Source: Sphingomonas telluris
GTDB taxonomy: Bacteria; Pseudomonadota; Alphaproteobacteria; Sphingomonadales; Sphingomonadaceae
NCBI RefSeq assembly: GCF_022568775.1
Contig: NZ_JAKZHW010000002.1
Coordinates: forward strand, 633,501 to 697,500
DNA: 64,000 bases
Reading direction: 5' to 3'
Numbering within the stretch: the stretch's first letter is position 1; each line of letters starts with the position of its first letter. Positions 1 to 7,857 of this stretch are shown piece after piece. The notes under the pieces were generated by a model, which ran no database searches, was not told the DNA's origin, and worked only from the letters and a program-made list of their open reading frames with translations. Position numbers and translations under genes: made by a program.

Positions 1-63
1 GGCCAGCGCAAGCTCGATGACCTGCTGAGTGCTCACTTCGGCAGCAACCCCGCGACGCCGTAG
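1..63 (+). CDS. C-terminal end of an unidentified protein (partial)
   Basis: The first 20 codons of the window read as an open frame ending in TAG, with peptide GQRKLDDLLSAHFGSNPATP. Third codon positions are almost all G or C, as in neighbouring genes, and the peptide is hydrophilic like a real C-terminus. It converges with, and overlaps by about 31 bases, the small reverse-strand gene that follows nrdA. The protein starts outside the window and nothing here identifies its family. It could be a chance open frame. Confidence 0.35.
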   Translation, partial: GQRKLDDLLSAHFGSNPATP

Positions 64-209
64 CGTTGCGCGACCTGCAGCAGCTCGGCGCTGAAATAGA
101 CGGTCGCAACGAACCCGATGAAGTCGAGCAAGACCAGCCCGCCGACGACACCGCCGGCGACCTTCGCGACCTGGCGGGTCCGCTGTGAGATTACTGGCAG
201 GCCAGGCAT
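33..209 (-). CDS. Small single-pass membrane protein downstream of nrdA (58 aa)
   Basis: A reverse-strand frame begins at an ATG at 209 inside the 3' end of nrdA (19-base overlap) and encodes 58 residues. A basic N-terminus (SQRTRQVAK) is followed by one hydrophobic segment of about 22 residues (GGVVGGLVLLDFIGFVATVY) and a short amphipathic tail, as in a single-pass inner-membrane peptide. Third positions are GC-rich. No family is recognised and the ribosome-binding site is weak. The overlap suggests translational coupling to nrdA, so it could be a small accessory protein. The alternative is a chance open frame. Confidence 0.4.
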   Translation of the reverse strand: MPGLPVISQRTRQVAKVAGGVVGGLVLLDFIGFVATVYFSAELLQVAQRYGVAGLLPK

Positions 210-2062
210 TCGTCGTAGTCCGTGGTCGTGGTGACCTGGATTTCGCGGAGCTCGGGCGTGTTGTCCGCTTCCACCCCGCCGGCGAAACCGGCGCGCTGCA
301 CCGACTTGGAGCGCAGGTAGTAGAGCGACTTGATGCCCAGCTCCCACGCGCGGAAGTGGAGCATCAGCAGGTCCCACTTGTCGCAGTCGGCCGGGATGAA
401 CAGGTTCAGCGACTGCGCCTGGTCGATGTAGGGCGTGCGGTCGCCCGCAAGCTCGAGCAGCCAGCGCTGGTCGATCTCGAAGCTGGTCTTGAACACGTCC
501 TTTTCTTCCTGCGTGAGGAAGTCGAGGTGCTGGACCGAACCGCCCTGCTCGAGGATCGAGTTCCACACCTTGTCGGTGTCCTTGGCCTTGTCCTTCAGCA
601 GCTTTTCGAGGTGCGGGTTGCGGATCGAGAAGGAGCCCGACAGCGTCTTGTGGGTGTAGACGTTGGCCGGGATCGGCTCGATGCAGGCCGAAGTGCCGCC
701 ACAGATGATCGAGATCGACGCGGTCGGCGCGATCGCCATCTTGCAGCTGAAGCGCTCCATCACGCCCATGTCCGCGGCGTCCGGGCACGGCCCGCGCTCC
801 TTGGCGAGCATCATCGACGCTTCGTCGACCTGCGCGCGGATATGCTTGAAGATCTTCATGTTCCACGACTTCGCCATCGCACCCTCGAACGGGATGCCGC
901 GGGCCTGGAGGAAGGAGTGGAAGCCCATGACGCCGAGGCCGACCGAGCGCTCGCGATCGGCGCTGTACTTGGCCCGCGCCATCTCGTCCGGCGCGCGGGC
1001 GATATAGTCGCTGAGCACGTTGTCGAGGAAGCGCATCACGTCCTCGATGAAAGTCTTGTCCTTGTTCCACTCGTCCCAGGTCTCGAGGTTCAAGGAGCTG
1101 AGGCAGCAGACGGCGGTGCGGTCGACGCCGAGATGGTCCTTGCCGGTCGGAAGGGTGATTTCCGAGCAGAGGTTGGACGTCGTCACCTTGAGGCCGAGAT
1201 CGCGGTGATGCTTCGGCATCGTCTTGTTCACGGCGTCGATGAAGATGATGTACGGCTCGCCGGTCGCGAGGCGGGTCTCCACCAGCTTCTGGAATAGGCT
1301 GCGTGCGTCGACCTTGCCGCGCTCCGATCCGTCCTTCGGGCTGCGCAGCACGAATTCCTCGCCGTTGCGGACCGCTTCCATGAACTCGTCCGTGACGAGC
1401 ACGCCGTGGTGGAGGTTGAGCGCCTTACGGTTGAAGTCGCCGGACGGCTTCCGGATCTCGAGAAATTCCTCGATCTCGGGGTGATTGATGTCGAGATAGC
1501 AGGCGGCCGAGCCGCGACGCAGCGAACCCTGGCTGATCGCCAGCGTGAGGCTGTCCATCACGCGGACGAACGGGATGATGCCGCTGGTCTTGCCGTTGAG
1601 GCCGACCGGCTCACCGATGCCGCGGACGCTGCCCCAATAGGTGCCGATGCCGCCGCCCTTGGAGGCGAGCCACACGTTCTCGTTCCAGGTGCCGACGATG
1701 CCGTCGAGGCTGTCGGAAACGCTGTTCAGATAGCAGCTGATCGGAAGGCCGCGGCCGGTGCCGCCGTTCGACAGCACGGGCGTCGCCGGCATGAACCACA
1801 GCTTCGAGATGTAATCGTAGATCCGCTGCGCGTGGTCGGCGTCGTCGGCGTAGGCCGCGGCGACGCGCGCGAACAGGTCCTGGTTCGTCTCGCCCGGAAG
1901 CAGGTAGCGGTCGCGCAGGGTTTCCTTGCCGAAGTCGGTGAGGAGCGAGTCACGAGACTCGTCGGTCGTGACCTCGAACGCGCGCGCGTCAACCGTCTTG
2001 GACGTGCGGACTGCCGTCGCCGTATCGTCGCTCGGAACTTCTGAGCCGGTAGAAAAATCCAT
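191..2062 (-). CDS. nrdA: Class I ribonucleoside-diphosphate reductase, alpha (large) subunit
   Basis: This is the catalytic subunit that reduces ribonucleoside diphosphates to deoxyribonucleotides together with a beta subunit, which is not in this window. I chose the ATG at 2062 (623 aa), preceded by GGGGAAG, over the longer frame to 2140. Visible hallmarks are the active-site SNLCSEI (cysteine flanked by Asn and Glu), the radical-transfer tyrosine pair in SLYYLRS, and the C-terminal redox pair in DECLACQ. The catalytic fold starts almost at once (TDFGKETLRDRYLLPGE near residue 40), so the roughly 90-residue N-terminal ATP-cone of E. coli NrdA is absent. Overall activity control is therefore expected to differ. 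Two NrdR-like boxes lie upstream. Confidence 0.95.
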   Translation of the reverse strand: MDFSTGSEVPSDDTATAVRTSKTVDARAFEVTTDESRDSLLTDFGKETLRDRYLLPGETNQDLFARVAAAYADDADHAQRIYDYISKLWFMPATPVLSNGGTGRGLPISCYLNSVSDSLDGIVGTWNENVWLASKGGGIGTYWGSVRGIGEPVGLNGKTSGIIPFVRVMDSLTLAISQGSLRRGSAACYLDINHPEIEEFLEIRKPSGDFNRKALNLHHGVLVTDEFMEAVRNGEEFVLRSPKDGSERGKVDARSLFQKLVETRLATGEPYIIFIDAVNKTMPKHHRDLGLKVTTSNLCSEITLPTGKDHLGVDRTAVCCLSSLNLETWDEWNKDKTFIEDVMRFLDNVLSDYIARAPDEMARAKYSADRERSVGLGVMGFHSFLQARGIPFEGAMAKSWNMKIFKHIRAQVDEASMMLAKERGPCPDAADMGVMERFSCKMAIAPTASISIICGGTSACIEPIPANVYTHKTLSGSFSIRNPHLEKLLKDKAKDTDKVWNSILEQGGSVQHLDFLTQEEKDVFKTSFEIDQRWLLELAGDRTPYIDQAQSLNLFIPADCDKWDLLMLHFRAWELGIKSLYYLRSKSVQRAGFAGGVEADNTPELREIQVTTTTDYDECLACQ

Positions 2063-2242
2063 TACGCTTCCCCGTCCGCTATCGGCCTCTTCAGGAGGCC
2101 TTTGTTCCCCAATTGTTCGACTCGGAGCCATGCCGGTCATCCTAGCCGTTTTCGGCGTTCAGAGGGGCTTTTTCACTGGTCGTCCCTGTGGAAATCGGGG
2201 ACGAGTTTGCCCATCACCGGAATATAGTGATTCCAGCGCGAA

Positions 2243-2289
2243 ACACCAGTAATTGCGAGTATCCCCCTGTTCGCTACAACCTATTGTGC
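2243..2289 (-). promoter_or_regulatory. Putative pair of NrdR boxes upstream of nrdA
   Basis: Two 16-base near-palindromes lie at 2274-2289 (reverse strand GCACAATAGGTTGTAG, 11 of 16 to acaCwAtATaTwGtgt) and 2243-2258 (TCGCAATTACTGGTGT, 10 of 16). Their starts are exactly 31 bases apart, about three helical turns, the spacing usual for NrdR box pairs. A -10-like CTATAT follows at about 2222-2227 on the reverse strand. Both boxes are degenerate, so the spacing carries much of the argument. The rest of the 2063-2423 gap shows no gene. Confidence 0.55.
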
Positions 2290-2423
2290 CTCAATCGCAT
2301 TAGGACGCAAGCGGGTAAATTCGTTGTGAAGCAAAAAATGCTGTGGATGAGTCCCATCCGCAACGACCGTCCCAAAGCGAGTCAGTTTTCAGAAGAGGAG
2401 GCCAGCCGCCTCCGCGATGGGCG

Positions 2424-3497
2424 TCAGCCGCGAGTGACGGCCGAGGCGGGTTCAGGCGGGTCGAAGGGCTCGGAATTCGCACGGCTTCTGCCGAATTCCC
2501 GCCAGCGTTTTTGCGCCCTGTCGAAGGCCACCGCGGCAAGGCACGACATAAGGTAGGCGATAGCCGCCGCGGACAGCATCGAAGGCAGGCTTCGCTGGTC
2601 CCAGACGGACCGAATCGCCGTCAGCATCATCGGATGGATGCAATAGATGATCAGCAGATAATGCTTGCGTCTCGACAGCCACTCGATTGACTTCGCTGCA
2701 GGCAGGGCACGGGCGAACAGAAACACCGACAACGCGAACGGTATCGTTGCGAGCGTCACCGCCATCTTCCGGTCGGACGAATAGCCCGGGGCCGTTGCCA
2801 GCCACTTGTCGTCGAAGACTTGCAGCCAATAGCAAAGGAACGCAGCCAGGCCGAACAGGACCGCCCATCGCGGAACGTTTCGCCTGGCGAGCAGCACGCC
2901 GATCATCACCAGCAGGGGCGACGTCAGGGCGAGCGCCCGGAAGGCGTGACCCTGATAGCCGAGAAACATCTGGTACGGACCGGTCAGCAGCCCGAGAGCG
3001 GCGATTGAGCCGAGCACGACCCAGGTCAGGCGCTCACCCAGGAATCGAAGGGAGAGGGAGGTGACGGACAGAGCCGCCGCCAGCGCCGGGAGGAACCAGA
3101 GGTGCCGGGTCGTCACTCCGAACGTGACGTCGTGGAGAAGGTCGAGATAGCCGTTCCCGCTCGAGTGCCATGCCGTCACAGCATAGAAGGCGCCCCAGCC
3201 GGAGAAGTAGGTGACGACCGCGTAGATCGCCATCCACAGCAGATAGAGGGGGATCAGCTTTCCAAGCGACCAGCGGGTGACCGCGAAGGGGCTGCCCTCG
3301 CGCCACCGTAGGAAGTAGCCGCTGGTGATGAAGAAGGCAGGCACCGAGCTCTGGGCGGTGACCAGCAGAAGGAACGTCGCGAAGCTGCGTTCGAGCGGCA
3401 AGCCGAACAGCCACCAGGCATGCGCCATCACCACGGTGAACATGAGGGCGAACCGCATCGCGTTCACCCCAGGTTCGCTGGACTGCCTCGCGGCCAT
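2424..3497 (-). CDS. Membrane acyltransferase, acyltransferase-3 family
   Basis: A 357-residue polytopic membrane protein with about ten hydrophobic segments. The early AHAWWLFGLPLE stretch and the late HYLLIIYCIHPMML segment match acyltransferase-3 (OafA/YrhL-like) proteins, which O-acylate cell-surface sugars or other exported molecules using a conserved membrane histidine. An internal ATG 13 codons in is an alternative start. It stands alone, divergent from the LigD-type polymerase gene, so the substrate cannot be inferred from context. It could modify lipopolysaccharide, exopolysaccharide or a membrane lipid. Confidence 0.75.
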   Translation of the reverse strand: MAARQSSEPGVNAMRFALMFTVVMAHAWWLFGLPLERSFATFLLLVTAQSSVPAFFITSGYFLRWREGSPFAVTRWSLGKLIPLYLLWMAIYAVVTYFSGWGAFYAVTAWHSSGNGYLDLLHDVTFGVTTRHLWFLPALAAALSVTSLSLRFLGERLTWVVLGSIAALGLLTGPYQMFLGYQGHAFRALALTSPLLVMIGVLLARRNVPRWAVLFGLAAFLCYWLQVFDDKWLATAPGYSSDRKMAVTLATIPFALSVFLFARALPAAKSIEWLSRRKHYLLIIYCIHPMMLTAIRSVWDQRSLPSMLSAAAIAYLMSCLAAVAFDRAQKRWREFGRSRANSEPFDPPEPASAVTRG

Positions 3498-3639
3498 ACA
3501 ACTCGCCCCCTTTGTAATGACAAGTTAACAGGACTGCGTGCGGGGTGAACAGCAGTAATTGTAAGGACTTCGGCCCAGCCTAGGACGGCGTCGATGCAAT
3601 CACACCAGCGCGAATTTGCGGGAAGCGCGTTGTCCGCGC

Positions 3640-4500
3640 ATGACCTGGACGCCGGAGCCGACCTACGAGAAGCCCGAAATCAGCGTTCGCGCGACGACTC
3701 TCTATTACCAGATCGTGGCGCCGATCATGCTTCCCTTCATCGAGCGGCGCCTGCTCAACCTGTACCGCTGCCGCGAGGGGAAGTGCTTCTTCCAGCGCAA
3801 CCGCGAGCACCCGCCCACGGGCAAGGAGTTCGACGAGCTCGTCCATTTCGAGCGTGTCGAGCAGAAGAACGGCCGGGCCGAGAAGTATCTCTACGTCGAG
3901 AGCGCGCGGGAGATCGCCGGTTGCGCGGGACTGCAGTGCGTGGAGTTCCACGGCTGGGGCAGCCGCGCGGGTGAAGTCGAGACGCCGGATCGGCTCGTCA
4001 TCGATCTGGACCCTGACCCCGCGATCGGCTTCGAAGCCGTGAAAGAGGCCGCACTGCAGTTGCGGCGGTCATTCGATGCGGTCGGCCTCGAAAGCTTCGC
4101 TCTGCTTTCGGGCGGCAAGGGCATCCACGTCGTCGTGCCGCTGCAGCCGGTGGCAGAGTGGGACGAGGTACGAGGCTTTGCCAAGGCATTCTGCACAACG
4201 CTGGCCGAAGCGGATCCCGAGCGGTTCACCGTCGCGCTTCCGAAGAGGGAGCGGCGCGGCCGCATCTTCCTCGATTTCCTGCGCAACCAACGCACCGCCA
4301 CGGCGATCATGCCTTATTCGGCGAGGGCTCGTCCGGGTATGCCGGTGGCCGCGCCGGTCGCCTGGGACGAACTGGGCGACCTTGATCGATCGGACGCCTT
4401 CACGATCGCCCAAGTGGAGGCGCTCCTGAAGCGCGCCAGAGGTCGGAAGCTACGGGGCTGGGGCGCTGCAGCGCAGTCGCTGCCGAGGCTGGCGGGCTAG
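3640..4500 (+). CDS. Stand-alone LigD-type polymerase (primase-polymerase) domain protein
   Basis: About 286 residues matching the polymerase domain of the bacterial end-joining ligase LigD, an archaeo-eukaryotic-primase-type enzyme that fills in DNA ends. Family landmarks are FFQRN near the front, the metal-binding DLDPDPA, the nucleotide-binding SGGKGIHVVVPL and the C-terminal RGRIFLDFLRNQRTATA with PYSAR. There is no ligase or phosphoesterase domain, unlike full-length LigD, and neither Ku nor ligase is adjacent. The N-terminus seems slightly shorter than in LigD. I chose the ATG at 3640; an upstream TTG at 3616 is possible. It converges on the nuclease gene with overlapping stop codons. 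Confidence 0.8.
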   Translation: MTWTPEPTYEKPEISVRATTLYYQIVAPIMLPFIERRLLNLYRCREGKCFFQRNREHPPTGKEFDELVHFERVEQKNGRAEKYLYVESAREIAGCAGLQCVEFHGWGSRAGEVETPDRLVIDLDPDPAIGFEAVKEAALQLRRSFDAVGLESFALLSGGKGIHVVVPLQPVAEWDEVRGFAKAFCTTLAEADPERFTVALPKRERRGRIFLDFLRNQRTATAIMPYSARARPGMPVAAPVAWDELGDLDRSDAFTIAQVEALLKRARGRKLRGWGAAAQSLPRLAG

Positions 4501-5093
4501 CACCAACCCATCTTGAACCCGCCGAGATAGCGGTGCGCGAGCCCGTTCTCCCGCATCTCCGAGGCGATCGATTGATAGGTTCCATCCGGCAGCTTCCGCT
4601 GAAGGGTGCGCAGGTCGCGGCCGTAGCGATCTTGCGTCGAATAGATCGGCGCGACCATCTCGAATGCGCCCCGGTTGAGGAGTTCCTGCAGCCTGGCCGT
4701 CGCGAGTTCGCCCAGCCGCGCTTCCTCCGGACATCGCGCCGGATGCGTTTCGGGTGCGTCGATGCCGATGATCCGCACCTTCCGGTCGCCCAGCTTGAAC
4801 GTGTCTCCGTCGATGACGCAGGCGTGCCCGCGGCCGGGTCCGCAGCGCGTGAACGTCTCGGCGACCCGCTCCGGGTCCGTCGAGAGCAAGGCGGGTGGCT
4901 CGACCAGCGCGGGATCGTATCCGACCCACAGGGCGCCGAGCACGGCGGCAAGCATGAAGGGCCGGGCGGCAAACGCAAGGCGGCGGAGAGGGCTTCGCCG
5001 AGGTTCGGGCCAGAATCGGATACGCTGGGGCGGGGCGAACTCGTTCAGGCCCTTGAGCCGGCGTCTTCCGCGGAACCGTACGATTTTGCTCAC
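4497..5093 (-). CDS. Staphylococcal nuclease-like (thermonuclease) protein with N-terminal membrane anchor
   Basis: A 198-residue protein with a basic N-terminus (MSKIVRFRGRRRLKG), a hydrophobic segment near residues 45-62 (PFMLAAVLGALWVGY), then an SNase-like domain. Core motifs are VIDGDTFKL, a calcium- and phosphate-binding set, IIGIDAPETH and QDRYGRDLRTL, containing the usual Asp, Glu and Arg catalytic residues. It probably acts in the periplasm or at the membrane, degrading nucleic acid. Homologues in this family are usually called thermonuclease family protein. Substrate and physiological role are not evident from the neighbours. Confidence 0.85.
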   Translation of the reverse strand: MSKIVRFRGRRRLKGLNEFAPPQRIRFWPEPRRSPLRRLAFAARPFMLAAVLGALWVGYDPALVEPPALLSTDPERVAETFTRCGPGRGHACVIDGDTFKLGDRKVRIIGIDAPETHPARCPEEARLGELATARLQELLNRGAFEMVAPIYSTQDRYGRDLRTLQRKLPDGTYQSIASEMRENGLAHRYLGGFKMGWC

Positions 5094-5137
5094 GCGGCCA
5101 GATGGCCGGAAAGTCCGCGGCTTCGCAACCGCTCTCC

Positions 5138-6034
5138 CTAAGGCGCGATGACGTTCAGGGCGCCCTTGCGGACCTTGTAGTCGAGCGGGGCAGGCGTGCT
5201 CTCGACTTCTCCGTCGACGGAGATGACCAGGCGGCTGCGGCGGCTGGCGACGCGAAGGCGCTCGACGTCGTCGAGGCGCACCATGTCGTCGGGACGGGTG
5301 CGATTGAACAGGGCGCGGATGCAGGCCGCGACGAAGCTGCGGCGGGTCTTCTTGCGCATGACGAAGACGGAGAGGCGGCCGTCCGACAGGCTCTCGCGAT
5401 GGCCCGGCGCGCCGAGGTCGAGTCGGTAGTCGTTGTTGCCGACGAACAGCAAAGGCGTGTCGACCTGCGCCTTCTGGTCGTTGACCGTCAGCGTGAGCCG
5501 ATGATGGCCGAAGCGGGCGAGCGTGCGGACGCTCGCAACGACCATGGCCAGGCGCTTGCTTCGGCCGAGGCGCTTCTGCTGCAGGTCTCGGTCGAGGACC
5601 ATGAGCGGGTAGAGGCCGACGGCGCTGTTGTTGATGAAGATGCGTCCGTTCACTTCGGCAACGTCCAGGGCTTGAACCTTGCCGGCGGCGATGAGCTTCG
5701 CCGCTTCCTTGAGGTCGGGTGGAACGCCGATGTCGCGTGCGAAGTGATTGAGCGTGCCGAGTGCGAGGATGCCAAGCCGCGTCTTCGTGCCGGCGAGCAC
5801 TCCAGCTGCTGCGCTGACCGAGCCGTCGCCGCCGGCGACGATGAGCAGTTCGGCGCCTTCATCGACGGCGCGCTGAGCCTGCTCCGTGATCCCGCCGCCG
5901 GGCAGCAGCTTCACGTCCGCATCGACGCCCGCATCGGCGAGCGCCGATCTGATTTCCTCGGCTTCCTTCTCGCCGCGCTCGAGCCCGCCGCTCGAGCGGT
6001 TGACACAGACCAAGACCTTGCGCGCGTTCGTCAT
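5138..6034 (-). CDS. Diacylglycerol kinase-family lipid kinase (YegS/BmrU-like)
   Basis: A 298-residue soluble protein with the DAGK catalytic fold. It has an N-terminal VCVNRSSGG, the nucleotide-binding GGDGSVSAAAG followed by LGILALGTLNHFARD, and the C-terminal beta-sandwich ending LVISVDGEVES. These are the motifs of YegS/BmrU/DgkB kinases that phosphorylate diacylglycerol, phosphatidylglycerol or sphingoid lipids with ATP. In a sphingolipid-making organism a sphingosine or ceramide substrate is possible, but the sequence does not decide it. It is 17 bases upstream of a same-strand VOC gene. Confidence 0.88.
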   Translation of the reverse strand: MTNARKVLVCVNRSSGGLERGEKEAEEIRSALADAGVDADVKLLPGGGITEQAQRAVDEGAELLIVAGGDGSVSAAAGVLAGTKTRLGILALGTLNHFARDIGVPPDLKEAAKLIAAGKVQALDVAEVNGRIFINNSAVGLYPLMVLDRDLQQKRLGRSKRLAMVVASVRTLARFGHHRLTLTVNDQKAQVDTPLLFVGNNDYRLDLGAPGHRESLSDGRLSVFVMRKKTRRSFVAACIRALFNRTRPDDMVRLDDVERLRVASRRSRLVISVDGEVESTPAPLDYKVRKGALNVIAP

Positions 6035-6050
6035 GCGCGCGCTCTAACGC

Positions 6051-6446
6051 TCAAGCTTGCGGAGAGATGTTGAAGACCGCGAATTTATTGCCGTCGAGGT
6101 CGCGGAAATAGGCGAAATAGTAGCCGAGCTTCGCGTCGCCGCGGAAACCCGGATCGCCTTCGTTGCTTCCGCCGAGTTCCAGCGCCTTGGCGTGGAAGGC
6201 GTCGACCTTTTCCATCGAGTCCATCACCAAGGCGGTCATGGTGCCGTTGCCCGGATCGGCGGCCCGTCCGTCGTACGGGCGTGTGACGACGACCGAAGGC
6301 CGGTTCATCGCCACGCCGTACATGGTGAAGCCGCGCTGATCCTCCAGCTGCATCAGGCGGCGGCCGCCGATGCTGCCGAACAGCGCGTCATAATAGGCGC
6401 GCGCACGGTCGAGATCGTTGGTCCCGACCGTGACGTAGCCGATCAT
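6051..6446 (-). CDS. VOC-family (glyoxalase-fold) protein
   Basis: A 131-residue protein with one vicinal-oxygen-chelate unit. It begins MIGYVTVGTNDLDRARAYYD and ends with LGYYFAYFRDLDGNKFAVFN, the two beta-alpha-beta modules typical of single-domain VOC proteins. It resembles the VOC gene at 33523 in layout. The start overlaps the stop of the upstream DUF3617 gene by four bases (ATGA), so the two are probably translationally coupled. Such proteins range from dioxygenases to resistance proteins and the reaction is unknown. Confidence 0.85.
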   Translation of the reverse strand: MIGYVTVGTNDLDRARAYYDALFGSIGGRRLMQLEDQRGFTMYGVAMNRPSVVVTRPYDGRAADPGNGTMTALVMDSMEKVDAFHAKALELGGSNEGDPGFRGDAKLGYYFAYFRDLDGNKFAVFNISPQA

Positions 6447-6955
6447 GCCTTCTTCTCAGGGGTCGCAGCGGCTGGCGGGCATTCCCCGATACGCTTGGCC
6501 GCGACGGTGCGGGTCATCGCATAGTCGCCGGTGCCCGACAGATAGGTGCTCGTGCTGACTTCAGTATCGAGGCTGTCCTTCGTGAAGGTGCCGGAGACCG
6601 ACTGACGCACTTCGCCGCTGTTGCCCTTGCGCTTGCAGGTGAGGTCCAGGCTCATGCGGCCGTTCCCCATGTAGGGGTTCGCGGCCGTGCAGCTGTCGCC
6701 GTCCTCGGCGAACAGCGCCGGATCGACCGTGCCGTCTGCTGTCACGCAAGCGGTCGTCGTGCCGGTCGCGTCTACCTTGAGGTTCGTTGCGGGCGTCGTC
6801 TTGTCGACCGAGCGGATCGCGGAGACTTTCCAGTCTGCCTGGTACTGGCCCGGTGCGAGGCTCGCCGCCTCCTCTTCCTGCTTAGGCGCGGGCGCTTCGC
6901 TGCCGCACGAGGCAACCAGGACTGCCGCAGTCGCGGCGATGATCGTCTTACGCAT
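6443..6955 (-). CDS. DUF3617-type lipoprotein
   Basis: 170 residues from the ATG at 6955, which follows a strong GGGAGGGG; the longer frame to 6994 lacks a better site. An N-terminal signal ends in the lipobox VASC, so it is a predicted lipoprotein. The mature part carries the DUF3617 pattern: LAPGQYQ, conserved cysteines in TACVT, DSCTA and LTCKR, and a late TRTVAAKRIGECP. A second DUF3617 gene lies 19 bases upstream on the same strand, and the pair looks like a tandem duplication. The function of the family is unknown; it is common in sphingomonads. Confidence 0.8.
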   Translation of the reverse strand: MRKTIIAATAAVLVASCGSEAPAPKQEEEAASLAPGQYQADWKVSAIRSVDKTTPATNLKVDATGTTTACVTADGTVDPALFAEDGDSCTAANPYMGNGRMSLDLTCKRKGNSGEVRQSVSGTFTKDSLDTEVSTSTYLSGTGDYAMTRTVAAKRIGECPPAAATPEKKA

Positions 6956-6974
6956 GTTTCCCCTCCCGTTCGAA

Positions 6975-7526
6975 CTAGCCTTGCTTGGCTTCACACTCCC
7001 CCACGCGCTTTGCGTCGACGCGCATGCGCATGCTCATTCCGGAAACCGATTCAGGACCGCCTTCGGTCCTGGTTTCCATCGTCATCTTGTAAGTCTCGGG
7101 CGAATAGGCGCCGCTCATGTTCATGACCTGCTGCATGCCCTCGTGTTCGCATTTCATCTGCGCGTCGATCTTGCCGCCGCCCATGGTGAAATGCTCGTAG
7201 CGGCATGAGTTGCTCTTGCCCGCGAAGAAGTCCTCCTTGGGCCGCTTCGCCTGCTCTGGAGTGAGGCAGCTTTCGTACGCCTGGTGCTGCGCCATCATGC
7301 CGCGCATTTGCTCGCGGACCTGCGCCGGCATGCTTGGCGCCGAGAAGTCTTCCATCGTCACGCTGGAAAGCCATTTGCCGGGCTTGATGAAACCGGGCTC
7401 GCTCGTGGCGCCGCTTACCTGCTCCGCGACTTCGGCGACAGACGCGTTGCGCGCATTCACTTCGGGCTCGGATTTCGAGCAGGCGCACGAGGCGCCCAGC
7501 GCAACCAGCAAAAGGAAATGCCTCAA
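6975..7526 (-). CDS. DUF3617-type lipoprotein, tandem paralogue
   Basis: 183 residues with a signal peptide (MRHFLLLVALGASC, with a second cysteine at CACS) giving a predicted lipoprotein. The mature protein shows FIKPGKWLSS, CLTPEQAKRP, SCRYEHFTMGGGKI and a terminal RVDAKRVGEC, the classic DUF3617 layout with paired cysteines. It shares the closing VAAKRIGEC / VDAKRVGEC motif with the next gene, supporting a duplication followed by divergence. Both are probably transcribed together. The role in the envelope is unknown. Confidence 0.82.
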   Translation of the reverse strand: MRHFLLLVALGASCACSKSEPEVNARNASVAEVAEQVSGATSEPGFIKPGKWLSSVTMEDFSAPSMPAQVREQMRGMMAQHQAYESCLTPEQAKRPKEDFFAGKSNSCRYEHFTMGGGKIDAQMKCEHEGMQQVMNMSGAYSPETYKMTMETRTEGGPESVSGMSMRMRVDAKRVGECEAKQG

Positions 7527-7596
7527 GTCGCTGTCCCCCTGTTGCGGCGAAGCATAATACGCGCGCCGCCTATTACAATTGCGGCCCTCGCCAAGC

Positions 7597-7857
7597 CTAC
7601 CGCGTCGTCGCGTGGAAGTCCGGTTCCTTGTTTGCGATCCAGGCGATGAAGCGGCCTATGCGCGGATCGGCCCGGATCGAACCGACGGCGTCACCGAATG
7701 CCGCCAGTTCCGCGTTCGAGAAGGTCTTGTGCAGCGTGCGGTGGCAGATCGGATGAATCGGCACGGTGTCGCGCCCGCCTCGGCTCTTGGGGATCGGATG
7801 GTGCCATTCGACGCGGCGGCCCAGCGGCCGTGAGCACAGCCAGCAAGCCTTAGCCAA
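7597..7857 (-). CDS. Small HNH-type nuclease-like protein
   Basis: The conserved part is CWLCSRPLG, VEWHHPIPKSRGG and HPICHRTLH, a compact HNH domain with two CxxC-like zinc pairs. The open frame reaches 7962, but that upstream part lies inside the racemase gene and looks like shadow sequence. A TTG at 7857, overlapping the racemase stop by eight bases, gives an 86-residue protein starting just before the first CxxC, and I prefer it. Small free-standing HNH proteins of this kind are widespread and mostly uncharacterised. DNA cleavage is a family-based inference. Confidence 0.7.
   Translation of the reverse strand: MAKACWLCSRPLGRRVEWHHPIPKSRGGRDTVPIHPICHRTLHKTFSNAELAAFGDAVGSIRADPRIGRFIAWIANKEPDFHATTR

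Noticed and set aside
33..1070. Long 345-codon reverse frame covering the 3' half of nrdA
   Set aside because: Only its last 58 codons, after the nrdA end, look coding; the rest is the shadow of nrdA in another frame.
2215..2230. A third NrdR-like site (CACCGGAATATAGTGA)
   Set aside because: Only the right half matches the box and its spacing to the next box is 28 bases, not three turns; it more likely overlaps the -10 region.
3594..3974. Alternative frame that might supply a missing N-terminus of the LigD polymerase domain by frameshift
   Set aside because: Its sequence does not resemble the N-terminus of the polymerase domain, so a frameshift is not supported.
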